Shown: positions 29,065-37,648 of the stretch, piece after piece
Numbering within the stretch: position 1 is the first letter of the stretch
Layout of the letters: each line of letters opens with the position of its first letter
Assembly (NCBI GenBank): GCA_030432295.1
Contig: JAUIHI010000008.1
Span: forward strand, 62,001-126,000
Length of the DNA stretch: 64,000 nt
Reading direction: 5' to 3'
Source: Anaerolineae bacterium
GTDB taxonomy: Bacteria; Chloroflexota; Anaerolineae; Caldilineales; Caldilineaceae
Translations under genes and position numbers: made by a program
Notes under the pieces: model-generated
The model's database searches: none
Seen by the model: only the letters and a program-made list of their open reading frames with translations
Told to the model about the DNA's origin: nothing

Positions 29065-29118
29065 ACCCGCTTGGTTTCGATACGGCTGGATACCGCCCCA
29101 GCCTACTCAACCGGCGCT
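29065..29118. repeat. Intergenic repeat, family 2, copy 2
   Basis: ACCCGCTTGGTTTCGATACG, then ...CCTACTCAACCGGCGCT; same ends as 25377-25447. Located between the ABC ATPase and DUF6790-like genes. Confidence 0.7.
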
Positions 29119-29137
29119 AGTCCCCGATCTCCAATCC

Positions 29138-30052
<915 letters not shown>

Positions 30053-30078
30053 CGCATTGTCTCCTGATTTTAGGGTAG

Positions 30079-30336
30079 CCATTGGAACGCTGATGGACAC
30101 GGGTAATGGCTGCGGTTTCTGCGTCTCAATGTCCGCTCTGTTCTGTCACTGTCACTGCTTGCCCATAGGATAGAGCATAGCCACGAGCCACGCATCCCCT
30201 GTGGGATGGATTGTGGCCAGCAGAGGGATGAGCGGGGAATCAACCGATCGGTTGATGGAGATTTGCGCACCCGCTCTGCCGCCAGTCGTCTGCCGTCTTT
30301 CGATACGTCTGGGAAACTACAGTTGACGTTTTCGCC
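30079..30336. repeat. Palindromic intergenic repeat, copy A
   Basis: Positions 30079-30283 align without gaps to copy C (32315-32519), with about 14 mismatches by eye in 205 bases. Positions 30285-30336 resemble copy D (37514-37564). It contains the perfect 18-bp palindrome ATCAACCGATCGGTTGAT at 30239-30256. It fills the gap between the CPBP gene stop and the ABC operon, that is, the ABC operon leader. Confidence 0.85.
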
Positions 30337-30337
30337 T

Positions 30338-31279
30338 TCAGTGCTCATCCGCCATATTCTTTGGCTCCTTCAAAAACATCCATAGCGCCACCACGGACAG
30401 ACCCAAAGAGCCGACTAGCCCGATGGGCAAGGGGCCAAGAAGGGGGTTGGGCTCCCCTTGCACGAAAAGGACGGGCAGAGCGGCGATGCCGTTGATCCCG
30501 GCATGGCCGATCACCGCAGGCCACACGCTCTGCCCCTTCGCCGCCAGCCACCCCAGGAAGGTGCCCATGACAAAGGTGAACCAGACGAAGACCAATGGCC
30601 CCAGCCACGGCGCGCCTGGATAGTCCAAACCGTACTCGTAGCCCATAAAGATCAGAGGCCAGTGCCACACGCCCCAGATTACCCCCATCCAGATCATCGC
30701 TCGCCGCCAGCCCAATCCCATCAGCTTGGGCTGGAGATAGCCGCGCCAGCCCCATTCCTCGCCAAAGGTGAAGAGGCTGTTAATCAGAGGCGCAATGAGG
30801 ATGGCCTGAACCGCTTGGACAATCGCCAACACCCACAATGGAAAGGGCAGAGCGATCTCCTGGCCCAGTTGAACAGATTGGGCGTTCAATATGGCTTGTA
30901 GGGGGCGCATCTCCGGATCGAAGAAGCGGGGGAAGATGCTGAAAAAGATGACCGCGCCGACGATAGTCAACAGTCCTGGACCCACCCAGGCTACCAGCCA
31001 GTAGGGCCAGCCCCGGCGGAAGTTGGGCCGTAGCCACGCATTGCCCCATCCTTCCCGAGTCACCAATCGGGTCGCCAGCACGGCCAAGGCTGGGGCGAAC
31101 ATATATGTCGTGGCCATGAGTACTGTGGCCAAATTCAGCTTCAGAACCGGCGTTTCAATTAGGGCGGGACTGTCCACGAGTCCGCCGGTCAGGTAGATTA
31201 TCAACCCTGTGGCCCAGGCAATGCCAAAGGCAAAGAGCAGGAATGTGGTGATGCGGCGGGTGTCAAGAACGGGTTGCAT
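30338..31279 (-). CDS. CPBP (CAAX/Abi) intramembrane metalloprotease
   Basis: 313 residues with about eight membrane segments. The three motifs of the family are present: EEWGWRGYL (EExxxR), WGVWHWPL (FxxxH-like) and GHAGINGIAALP. They form a glutamyl/His intramembrane protease site. Bacterial members act on prenylated or membrane peptides, often in bacteriocin immunity. Its place upstream of the ABC exporter fits an envelope-defence theme. The ATG at 31279 has only a weak GAAGC ribosome site. Confidence 0.85.
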   Translation of the reverse strand: MQPVLDTRRITTFLLFAFGIAWATGLIIYLTGGLVDSPALIETPVLKLNLATVLMATTYMFAPALAVLATRLVTREGWGNAWLRPNFRRGWPYWLVAWVGPGLLTIVGAVIFFSIFPRFFDPEMRPLQAILNAQSVQLGQEIALPFPLWVLAIVQAVQAILIAPLINSLFTFGEEWGWRGYLQPKLMGLGWRRAMIWMGVIWGVWHWPLIFMGYEYGLDYPGAPWLGPLVFVWFTFVMGTFLGWLAAKGQSVWPAVIGHAGINGIAALPVLFVQGEPNPLLGPLPIGLVGSLGLSVVALWMFLKEPKNMADEH

Positions 31280-31368
31280 GGGGCTTCGCTTTCATGGATG
31301 GTTGATTGTCGATAGACCACAACTGGTCTGTGTAGGTTTCAAGAATGGGTCAAGTTATTCCGCATTCA

Positions 31369-31495
31369 GAATAGGGCATTGCCACGAGCCACACATCCCC
31401 TATGCGATGGATTGGGTCCAGCAGAGGGATGAGCGGGGAATCAACCGATCGGTTGATGGAGAGTTGCGCAAGCGATCTGCCGCCGGTCGTCTGCC
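31369..31495. repeat. Palindromic intergenic repeat, copy B
   Basis: Partial copy matching the right half of copies A and C (core 31381-31484), with the perfect 18-bp palindrome at 31440-31457. It lies upstream of the CPBP gene and right behind the stop of the DUF2807 gene. Confidence 0.85.
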
Positions 31496-31513
31496 ATCGA
31501 CTTGAGGCATACA

Positions 31514-32200
31514 TTACCTATTCCGCGCTGTGATCGATGAGGCAATGCTGGTACGCGTGTTGCCTAGTGTCGGGTTGCCATAATAGGCGATGGACGAAAA
31601 ATTACTGACTTCAGCGTCGAGTCTGCCCGCCACGTTCATTGTGGCGCTGCTGGCATTGGTCATGGTGACGGTGGCATCTTGCACGACAAAATCAGCCAGG
31701 TTGACGCTGCTGGCTTCTTCGACCCGCAAAGTCAGGTTTTGCCCTTGGCCTGTCAATATGGCATCGCTGGCGTTGTCAACGATCAACCAGAGATCCCCGG
31801 TGTCAAATTCCCCATTCAATGAACTGGCATTGCCCAGGTTGACACCCACAAGGGTGGGCATAATGATTTCGGCGCGGCGAACCGAGTCGGGATTCGCGAA
31901 AAAATCCTTGTGTGGTCCCAGTCCAATTTTGAGTTGCTCATCGACTTTTGAGACATCGAGGTATGTAAGCAATGCTTCGTCAATCTCAATCGTCACCCGG
32001 AACTCGTCGCCCTGGCGGATTTTCACGGAAAACCCATCACTAATCTCAACCTCATTAAAATCTTCGAAATCCATCTCTTGGGTGACGGCCTCCCGTGTTC
32101 CTGGCCGGATCGGCATGGAACAGGCAGAAAGGAGCAGGGCGTTTATAGCGAAAAAGCCAATGAGAAGCAATGTTGCTGGTCGCATTTTATGGGTTTTCAT
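31514..32200 (-). CDS. DUF2807 (GIN domain) lipoprotein
   Basis: 228 residues. A signal peptide ends in the lipobox LLLSAC with Cys27, so it is a membrane-anchored lipoprotein. The rest is the repetitive beta-helix of DUF2807 (GVNLGNASSLNGEFDTG, LRVEEASSVNLADFVVQD, TMTNASSATMNVAGRLDAE), where short SS/NASS turns repeat every ~20 residues. The family is linked to adhesion or to envelope-stress (PspC/LiaRS-like) loci; no enzymatic function is known. Start at 32200, preceded by AAGAGG. A truncated copy of its 5' end lies at 32521-32618. Confidence 0.85.
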   Translation of the reverse strand: MKTHKMRPATLLLIGFFAINALLLSACSMPIRPGTREAVTQEMDFEDFNEVEISDGFSVKIRQGDEFRVTIEIDEALLTYLDVSKVDEQLKIGLGPHKDFFANPDSVRRAEIIMPTLVGVNLGNASSLNGEFDTGDLWLIVDNASDAILTGQGQNLTLRVEEASSVNLADFVVQDATVTMTNASSATMNVAGRLDAEVSNFSSIAYYGNPTLGNTRTSIASSITARNR

Positions 32201-32314
32201 ATCACTTTGACCTCTTGGAAGTAAGATTATGGATACTATTTTCATGATTGTGTTCCTTTCGGTGATGTCATTGTGACGGTTAGTAGCGTCAGATTCATAA
32301 CGGACTTAGGTTAA

Positions 32315-32519
32315 CCATTGGAACGCTGATGGACACGGGTAATGGCTGCGGTTTCTGCGTCTCAATGTCCGCTGTGTTCTCTCTTTGTCACTGCTTACCC
32401 ATAGGATAGAGTATAGCCACAAGCCACACATCCCCTGTGGGATGGATTGGGGCCAGCAGAGGGATGAGCGGGGAATCAACCGATCGATTGATGGAGAGTT
32501 GCGCAAGCGATCTGCCGCC
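32315..32519. repeat. Palindromic intergenic repeat, copy C
   Basis: Full-length copy, same length as 30079-30283. The palindrome at 32475-32492 has one change (ATCAACCGATCGATTGAT). Its right end joins directly to the truncated lipoprotein gene copy. Confidence 0.85.
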
Positions 32520-32520
32520 G

Positions 32521-32618
32521 ACAGGCAGAAAAGAGCAGGGCGTTTATGGCGAAAAAGCTAATGAGAAGCAATGTTGCTGGTCGCATTTTATGGGTTTTCA
32601 TCTCACTTTGACCTCTTG
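32521..32618 (-). pseudogene. Truncated duplicate of the DUF2807 lipoprotein gene 5' end
   Basis: 98 bases matching 32120-32217 with four mismatches. They carry the ribosome site, ATG and signal-peptide codons up to just past the lipobox, where the copy ends abruptly at repeat C. Translation would give only a signal-peptide stub. It is a recent partial duplication at a fixed offset of 401 bases. Confidence 0.85.
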
Positions 32619-32820
32619 AGTAAAATCAAAGAAGTTTTTGGAAACAGATTTCGCGGTAATCAGGTTAGGATTGACGAAAATACAGCTAATTTATGTCTAA
32701 AAACTTTCTTGGAACTACTTGGAAGTAATGTGGATTGGAAGTGCTTCTATTTTTTTCTGACAGAAATTGGATGGCATCTCCCAGGCAAGATGTCAATCTG
32801 ATGTTCGTGGCTTTTGCGAA
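32619..32820. other. AT-rich gene-poor stretch
   Basis: Clearly more AT-rich than the surroundings. It holds a plus-strand open frame (32571-32801, 76 codons) with a protein-like middle (KIKEVFGNRFRGNQ, LCLKTFLELLGSNVDWKC), but no ribosome site, and it starts inside the pseudogene. Most likely the remnant of a foreign gene or non-coding. Confidence 0.4.
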
Positions 32821-33189
32821 TCAATTCCGCAACAACCAGAGTATGCGGTCATAAGAGATCGCATAATGAAGGACTGTCACTATCGCTAACGCCATGCCAG
32901 CAGAGGCGCGTTGACTGGCGATGAGAGCAACCGCCCCGACAGCGAAGATCGCTAGCTCGAGCAGGAGACGCAGGGAACCTGGCGTGGGAATCGGTGCCTG
33001 GCCAGAGCGGCTGGGGTCATTGGGAACGGCAAAGGTTCCCCACAGAACCGCGGCGATAAGAGGCAAGCCAATCGCCCAAAGCCAACGTGCCGAGCCTTCC
33101 TGCTGGGTCCAGCCCCAGTAGCCCAAGGCACTCAGGGCTGATAGTTCCAGCACAAATCGAACAGCCAAATTTAGTGGATGAGATCCCAT
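32821..33189 (-). CDS. DUF2568 / YrdB-like membrane protein
   Basis: 122 residues with four membrane helices. WGTFAVPNDPSRSG in the middle and a final helix ending YDRILWLLRN are the features of the YrdB/DUF2568 family of unknown function. I start it at MGSHPLNL because AAAGGGAG sits at the right distance; the ATG five codons earlier has no good site. Single gene. Confidence 0.8.
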   Translation of the reverse strand: MGSHPLNLAVRFVLELSALSALGYWGWTQQEGSARWLWAIGLPLIAAVLWGTFAVPNDPSRSGQAPIPTPGSLRLLLELAIFAVGAVALIASQRASAGMALAIVTVLHYAISYDRILWLLRN

Positions 33190-33233
33190 TTTTCTCCCTT
33201 TCATCTAATCTACGCAGCAATCGTTCACTCAGT

Positions 33234-34052
33234 TCAACGGTTGATTCCGTTCAAGAAGGCAACGATGGGGGGAGCCGTCTTTTCCGGCATTTCTGTCTGC
33301 GGATAGTGACCGGCCCCCTCAATCAACACCACCTCAGCCGCCATCTTCTCTGCAATAAAGTTGGCCTCCGCAACTGGATCAGGCCAGTCTGGGTCTTTTG
33401 TGCCCATGACAATCAGGGTTGAGGCTGTGACCTGCGTCAGCCGCGCTTCGGCCTCGGTTTTCGGGGCAAAGGCCAGTGCTTGGAGTGCTGCAAAACGACC
33501 CGGTTCACGGAGGGTGCTTTTCAGTTCGTTGATGTATTCGTCGAAGTCATGGGGTTGCGTGGTCGGATAGAGGGTTTTGTAGAAGGTGGCCCACAAGGGT
33601 ACTTTCCAGGGGCCACGCAGCAGCACCTTTTCCGTCAGCTTGCTCATAAAGTTGGGGGCAGGCGTACGCACAAAGGCACCGATCATCGTCAAGGAACGGA
33701 TGGCTTCTGGTTGTTCCGCCGCAGCCCATACAGCCGCACCGGGCGAAAAGGAGGTTCCGATCACGTGGGCCGGACCAGCGTCCAAATAGGTAATCAAATC
33801 CAGAATGTCTTGCCCAGAAGCGGGAAGCGTGTACTCATCCCAGTCCACACTCGATTCACCGTGACCACGCAAGTCGGCTGTGACTACCCGGTATCCAGCC
33901 TTTGTCAATTCTGGCGTCAAATATCGATATTCGCTGCGCAGTGCGCCCATACCCGGTAGCAGGATGACCAATTCGCCTTTGGCGTGGTTGTCGTCATAGG
34001 CAATTGTGCCTCCCGGTCGTCTGAAAAATTCTGTTTGTGCAAGTGTATCCAT
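33234..34052 (-). CDS. Alpha/beta hydrolase
   Basis: 272 residues. The alpha/beta fold signature includes LLPGMGALRSEYR (oxyanion side), ADLRGHGESS, nucleophile Ser101 in IGTSFSPGA, an acid in VMGTKDPDWPDP and catalytic His in EGAGHYPQTEMPE. It is a soluble serine hydrolase (esterase, lipase or C-C hydrolase); the substrate cannot be told. Start at MDTLAQTEFF with a GGGGGA site upstream; five codons earlier is an alternative. Confidence 0.85.
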   Translation of the reverse strand: MDTLAQTEFFRRPGGTIAYDDNHAKGELVILLPGMGALRSEYRYLTPELTKAGYRVVTADLRGHGESSVDWDEYTLPASGQDILDLITYLDAGPAHVIGTSFSPGAAVWAAAEQPEAIRSLTMIGAFVRTPAPNFMSKLTEKVLLRGPWKVPLWATFYKTLYPTTQPHDFDEYINELKSTLREPGRFAALQALAFAPKTEAEARLTQVTASTLIVMGTKDPDWPDPVAEANFIAEKMAAEVVLIEGAGHYPQTEMPEKTAPPIVAFLNGINR

Positions 34053-34226
34053 TTGCTTTTCCCCCATTGATTGATGTTACAACCGATTGTGAGTGACATA
34101 GGCGAGAACAAAAGAGAATGGCGGACCATTCAAATCTGTTTGCTCTATCGTGCATAATGCTCTTCGTGTAGAAATAGAACGGGTAGAAATAACCTCAAAA
34201 TTGCATGAATCGGTGTCGCCCAATGG

Positions 34227-34508
34227 CTACTCTACATCCTCGTCGATTTCTGCTGACACGCCGCTTGCATCTGTGCTGTCGTCGCCTTTGGAGCCAATGC
34301 GGCAGACTGATAGGAGGGGCAACCCCAGGTCGCGTATCCGCCAGAGCAAGCCAAAAAGAGCGGCTTGGTCGACAAATATGCCAGTGATGATCGTGACCCC
34401 GTCTGGTTGCTGGACGACGCTCATATCATCAAACCAGTCTGACCAGGATGTAGGCAGATGACCGATTATCCGAATCTGATATTCCTGCTGATTTGAGGCG
34501 TAGTGCAT
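34227..34508 (-). CDS. Small conserved protein of unknown function
   Basis: 93 residues. The core YQIRIIGHLPTSWSDWFDDM, then GVTIITGIFVDQAALFGLLW and IRDLGLPLLSV, is a pattern I have seen in many small Chloroflexota proteins without assigned function; the fold looks like a small alpha/beta sandwich. Start at the ATG of MHYASNQQ with AAGGA seven bases upstream; 19 in-frame codons before it lie in tandem-repeat DNA. The C-terminus is acidic. Confidence 0.7.
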   Translation of the reverse strand: MHYASNQQEYQIRIIGHLPTSWSDWFDDMSVVQQPDGVTIITGIFVDQAALFGLLWRIRDLGLPLLSVCRIGSKGDDSTDASGVSAEIDEDVE

Positions 34509-34542
34509 TTTCCTTCGCGTGCCGTTTCGTTCTGCATTAGGG

Positions 34543-34577
34543 TAGACGGTCAGATAGACGGTCATATAGACGGTCGA
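34543..34577. repeat. Three tandem 12-bp direct repeats
   Basis: TAGACGGTCAGA, TAGACGGTCATA and TAGACGGTCGA, head to tail, 35 bases upstream of the 93-residue protein gene. The ~12-bp period is close to one DNA helical turn, which suits a protein binding side by side. The 34578-34784 gap shows no gene. Confidence 0.8.
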
Positions 34578-34784
34578 AATGAATCAATGCTCACAACCTG
34601 GCAGACTTTGCAAGCCAATCCAGAAAGAGGTGATCTAAAAGCCAGTTCTCTATCTCTCTTTGGAAGTGACTACAGTATGCCAGCCGCCAAAGCAGCCGTC
34701 ATGTATCAATTGATGTATAGGGGGGGTACATTTGTGAAGCGGATGGCTCAGTCCCAGGGATTGGGCCAGGTCTGTACAGGGGCG

Positions 34785-37427
34785 TTAAACGAGGTTGAGT
34801 TCTTGGGCTTTCAAAATGGCCTGGGTTCTATCATTCACACCCAATTTTCCATAAATGTTGTTCAAATGGCGGCGGACAGTGCCATAGCTGATAAAGAGCT
34901 GCCCAGCGATCTCCCGATTGGTGGTTCCAGTAGCAATCAGCGCCAATAACTCCAATTCTCGGGTGGTCAAAGGCTCGATCAGTTGCTGAATGATTTGCTC
35001 GGGCTGAGTGTTCGGCCTGTCTGGAAAGGAATCAGAGATTCTTTGTGCATACATTGTCATGACAGCGTCGTCAAAGTGCGAAGCAGCAAGAAGGATTTGG
35101 ATGGGCTGGCCTTGGTCGAGAAAGATACGAATGTCACCAGAAGGCTGGGCCAAGAGCAGCGCATCCTCAAGATAGGCGAGCGCCAAATCGGGCTGTCGCG
35201 TTTGCTGATGGACGACCGCCTGCAAAACACGAATTTCGATCTGGCTTTGCAGACGGTGATGGTCTGCCGATGCTTCCCATAATGTCGCCAACAGTTCGCC
35301 CGCTTCGGGCCATCTTTCCTCTGCCAGCAGTAAATGGATCTGGGCTATCGTCAGCGACTCTATCCAAAGACGGGGCTGATGGCTGGCATCAGCCATCGCC
35401 GTTTCCAACAGACGTTTGGCTTCAGACAGCACCCCCTGCTTCACCCAAGCGCGGATTAGAAAAGCCGCCACAGGCACATGCACCCAGGACCAACTCGATT
35501 CCGAATTCTGCGCCATATTCTGTGCCTGGAGGATGAGCGCGGATGCAGCCTCAAAGCTTCCCTGAATCTGCCGCAAACGCGCAAGCGAGAGCGAACCACT
35601 GAGGACGAGGAGCTTATTCTGTGCTGTTGTGCCTGCATCCAGTCCCTTCTGTAGAAAATCTTCCGCTTTGACCAGATCATTCTGGGCCAACCACAATTCG
35701 CCCAGCCCCACATAAATCATGCCGATATTGTAGATGGCGCTTCGCTGTGGCAGCGCCAGTGCCAACCCCTGTTGATAGAGATGTGTGGCATCGTGATAAC
35801 GGCCTTGACGCACCAATAGCTGGGCCAAAAAGCTAACACTGACACAGCCCCAAATGACCTGCTTTTCGACTTGCGCCAATTGCCATACTTCAGTCAAAGT
35901 CCTGGCGGCTTCTTCCTGTTCATCTCTCAAAAAATGGGTCGCGCCCAAATTGAGCAGCGTCATCACCCGCCAGGCGTTCCCCGCCGGTGGCAAGTGGGTT
36001 AGCGCGATTTCCGCGTGCGCGAGTACCTGCGAATGGTTACCCTGAAAACGGGCTATAGTCGAGCGAATGGCAGCCAATTCTCCTTGTGCCAGTTGATTCT
36101 CTTCTGGAGCAATAAGGATGGCACGCTCAGCATCGGCCAGTCGAGCGTTGCCAGCCACATATTGACCCCGAACCCGAAAACCAAATCCCTGATACAGACA
36201 AAGTCTCGGCTGTTTTTTTATCAAGGCTTCTGGCAAAATTGATAGCCAACGGTCGAGCAGCAGCCATTCCCCTTGCTCCCAGGTTACCGTTTCGGCTGCC
36301 TGTATAATCAGAGCAGCCGCTTGGCTGTAGTCAGCTCCGGCCAACTCCATCTCGATGGCATCGTGGAGGAAACCAGGGGATTGATACCATTGGGACGCGC
36401 GTTGGTATAACCCAGACAACTGATCCGGGTACGCTTGGGCGGCGCGCTGGCGTAAAACATCGGCAAACAGATGATGATACCGATACCAGCCACGTTCGTC
36501 GTCCAGTGGAATGAGGAAGAAATTGGCTGTCTCAAGCCGTTCCAGCGTGTCCTGAGATTGGCTGTCTGCCAAGACTTCATCACAAAGAGACGCCGAGAGT
36601 CGGTTGAGGAGAGATGTTTTGAGAAGGAATTCGCGTGTTTCGGCGGGACATTGGGCCAACACCTCCTCTACCAGATAATCAACAATGTAGCGATGTGTGC
36701 CACTGAACGCATCAATGATCTGTGTGGCATCAGACGTTTCCTGCAGTGAAAGCGCCACCAACTGCAAACTGGCAATCCAACCTTCCGTACGAGCTTCGAG
36801 GGCCGCCACGTTTTCCCCAGTCAGTGTCAACCCCATAATCTCCGTCAGGAATACCGCTGTTTCCTCAAGCGTAAAGCGCAAATCTTTTTGACGGAGTTCA
36901 TTAAGCTCGCCACGCGCCCGCATCCGCGCCAGGGGCAGGGGCGGATCAGATCGGGTAATTAGCACCAGATGTAGGGCAGGTGGCAACTGAGTACACAGGA
37001 AAGCCATCGCCTCATGAATGGATTCGGTCTCGATGAGATGATAATCATCCAAAACCAGAACACCCGGTTCAGATAGCTCCAGCAGATTGTTCAGCAATAG
37101 AGTCGTCATCGCTTTGACAGACAGGGCAGGGAATGTTTGGTGGCTCTCCCTCGTTCCAGTCATCGGGGCCAGAGCCGCCTTTACATATGTGAAAAATCGA
37201 TGGGGATCGTTGTCATCTTCATCCAGAGAGAGCCAGCCAAGTGGCCGCTGTAGCTGGGACAGCCAATTGGTTGCAGCCGTCGTCTTGCCAAACCCTGCCG
37301 GAGCAGAGATGAGCGTCATCTTCCCCGTAAATCCCTTATCCAATTTTTCAATCAGACGAAGACGGGGAACCAGCGATGACCGCAAGACAGGTTTGAATAG
37401 TTTCATCTGCGAAAGGATTTGTGACAT
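34785..37427 (-). CDS. MalT-like LuxR-family ATP-dependent regulator
   Basis: 880 residues. N-terminal STAND NTPase with Walker A SAPAGFGKTT (41-50) and Walker B-like GVLVLDDYHLIE, a long TPR-like helical sensor region (about 350-800), then a LuxR-type DNA-binding domain (LTTRELELLALIATGTTNRE, GTVRRHLNNIYGKLGVNDR) at the C-terminus. Such proteins oligomerise on ATP and inducer binding and activate transcription. Effector and targets are unknown. The gene is more AT-rich than the flanks, as is the whole 31.3-37.6 kb stretch. Confidence 0.9.
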   Translation of the reverse strand: MSQILSQMKLFKPVLRSSLVPRLRLIEKLDKGFTGKMTLISAPAGFGKTTAATNWLSQLQRPLGWLSLDEDDNDPHRFFTYVKAALAPMTGTRESHQTFPALSVKAMTTLLLNNLLELSEPGVLVLDDYHLIETESIHEAMAFLCTQLPPALHLVLITRSDPPLPLARMRARGELNELRQKDLRFTLEETAVFLTEIMGLTLTGENVAALEARTEGWIASLQLVALSLQETSDATQIIDAFSGTHRYIVDYLVEEVLAQCPAETREFLLKTSLLNRLSASLCDEVLADSQSQDTLERLETANFFLIPLDDERGWYRYHHLFADVLRQRAAQAYPDQLSGLYQRASQWYQSPGFLHDAIEMELAGADYSQAAALIIQAAETVTWEQGEWLLLDRWLSILPEALIKKQPRLCLYQGFGFRVRGQYVAGNARLADAERAILIAPEENQLAQGELAAIRSTIARFQGNHSQVLAHAEIALTHLPPAGNAWRVMTLLNLGATHFLRDEQEEAARTLTEVWQLAQVEKQVIWGCVSVSFLAQLLVRQGRYHDATHLYQQGLALALPQRSAIYNIGMIYVGLGELWLAQNDLVKAEDFLQKGLDAGTTAQNKLLVLSGSLSLARLRQIQGSFEAASALILQAQNMAQNSESSWSWVHVPVAAFLIRAWVKQGVLSEAKRLLETAMADASHQPRLWIESLTIAQIHLLLAEERWPEAGELLATLWEASADHHRLQSQIEIRVLQAVVHQQTRQPDLALAYLEDALLLAQPSGDIRIFLDQGQPIQILLAASHFDDAVMTMYAQRISDSFPDRPNTQPEQIIQQLIEPLTTRELELLALIATGTTNREIAGQLFISYGTVRRHLNNIYGKLGVNDRTQAILKAQELNLV

Positions 37428-37513
37428 TCAATAATTATAGGAGAAAGTGACTGTGATAGGAAACAGTCGCGGAGAGGTTTCTGGGCCAGAAATAAAGATA
37501 GGCCAATAGGGAT

Positions 37514-37564
37514 GTCGTCTGCCGTTCGTTGATATGTGGGGGGAATTACAGTTGACGTTTTGCC
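37514..37564. repeat. Repeat copy D (tail only)
   Basis: Resembles the tail of copy A (30285-30336): GTCGTCTGCCGT at the left and TTACAGTTGACGTTTTGCC at the right. It contains the -35 element of the L,D-transpeptidase promoter. Confidence 0.7.
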
Positions 37565-37580
37565 ATTCGTGTAGTATTAC
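37552..37580 (+). promoter_or_regulatory. Promoter of the LysM L,D-transpeptidase gene
   Basis: TTGACG (37552-37557), 17-base spacer, TATTAC (37575-37580), about 70 bases before the ATG. The -35 lies in repeat copy D. Confidence 0.5.
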
Positions 37581-37648
37581 TATAGCCAAGCCTATATTTT
37601 CTGCACATCACCTACGACAGACCCATCTACGCCGGGAATGCCTACTCG

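Noticed and set aside
30079..32519. Insertion sequence
   Set aside because: The repeat copies contain no transposase frame, and I see no terminal inverted repeats or target duplications; at most a non-autonomous element.
34543..34577. Tandem repeats as a mini CRISPR array
   Set aside because: Only three 12-bp units without spacers, and no cas genes nearby.
34503..34949. Plus-strand 148-codon frame
   Set aside because: Begins antisense to the small conserved gene, crosses tandem repeats and ends opposite the MalT-like DNA-binding domain; no motif or ribosome site.
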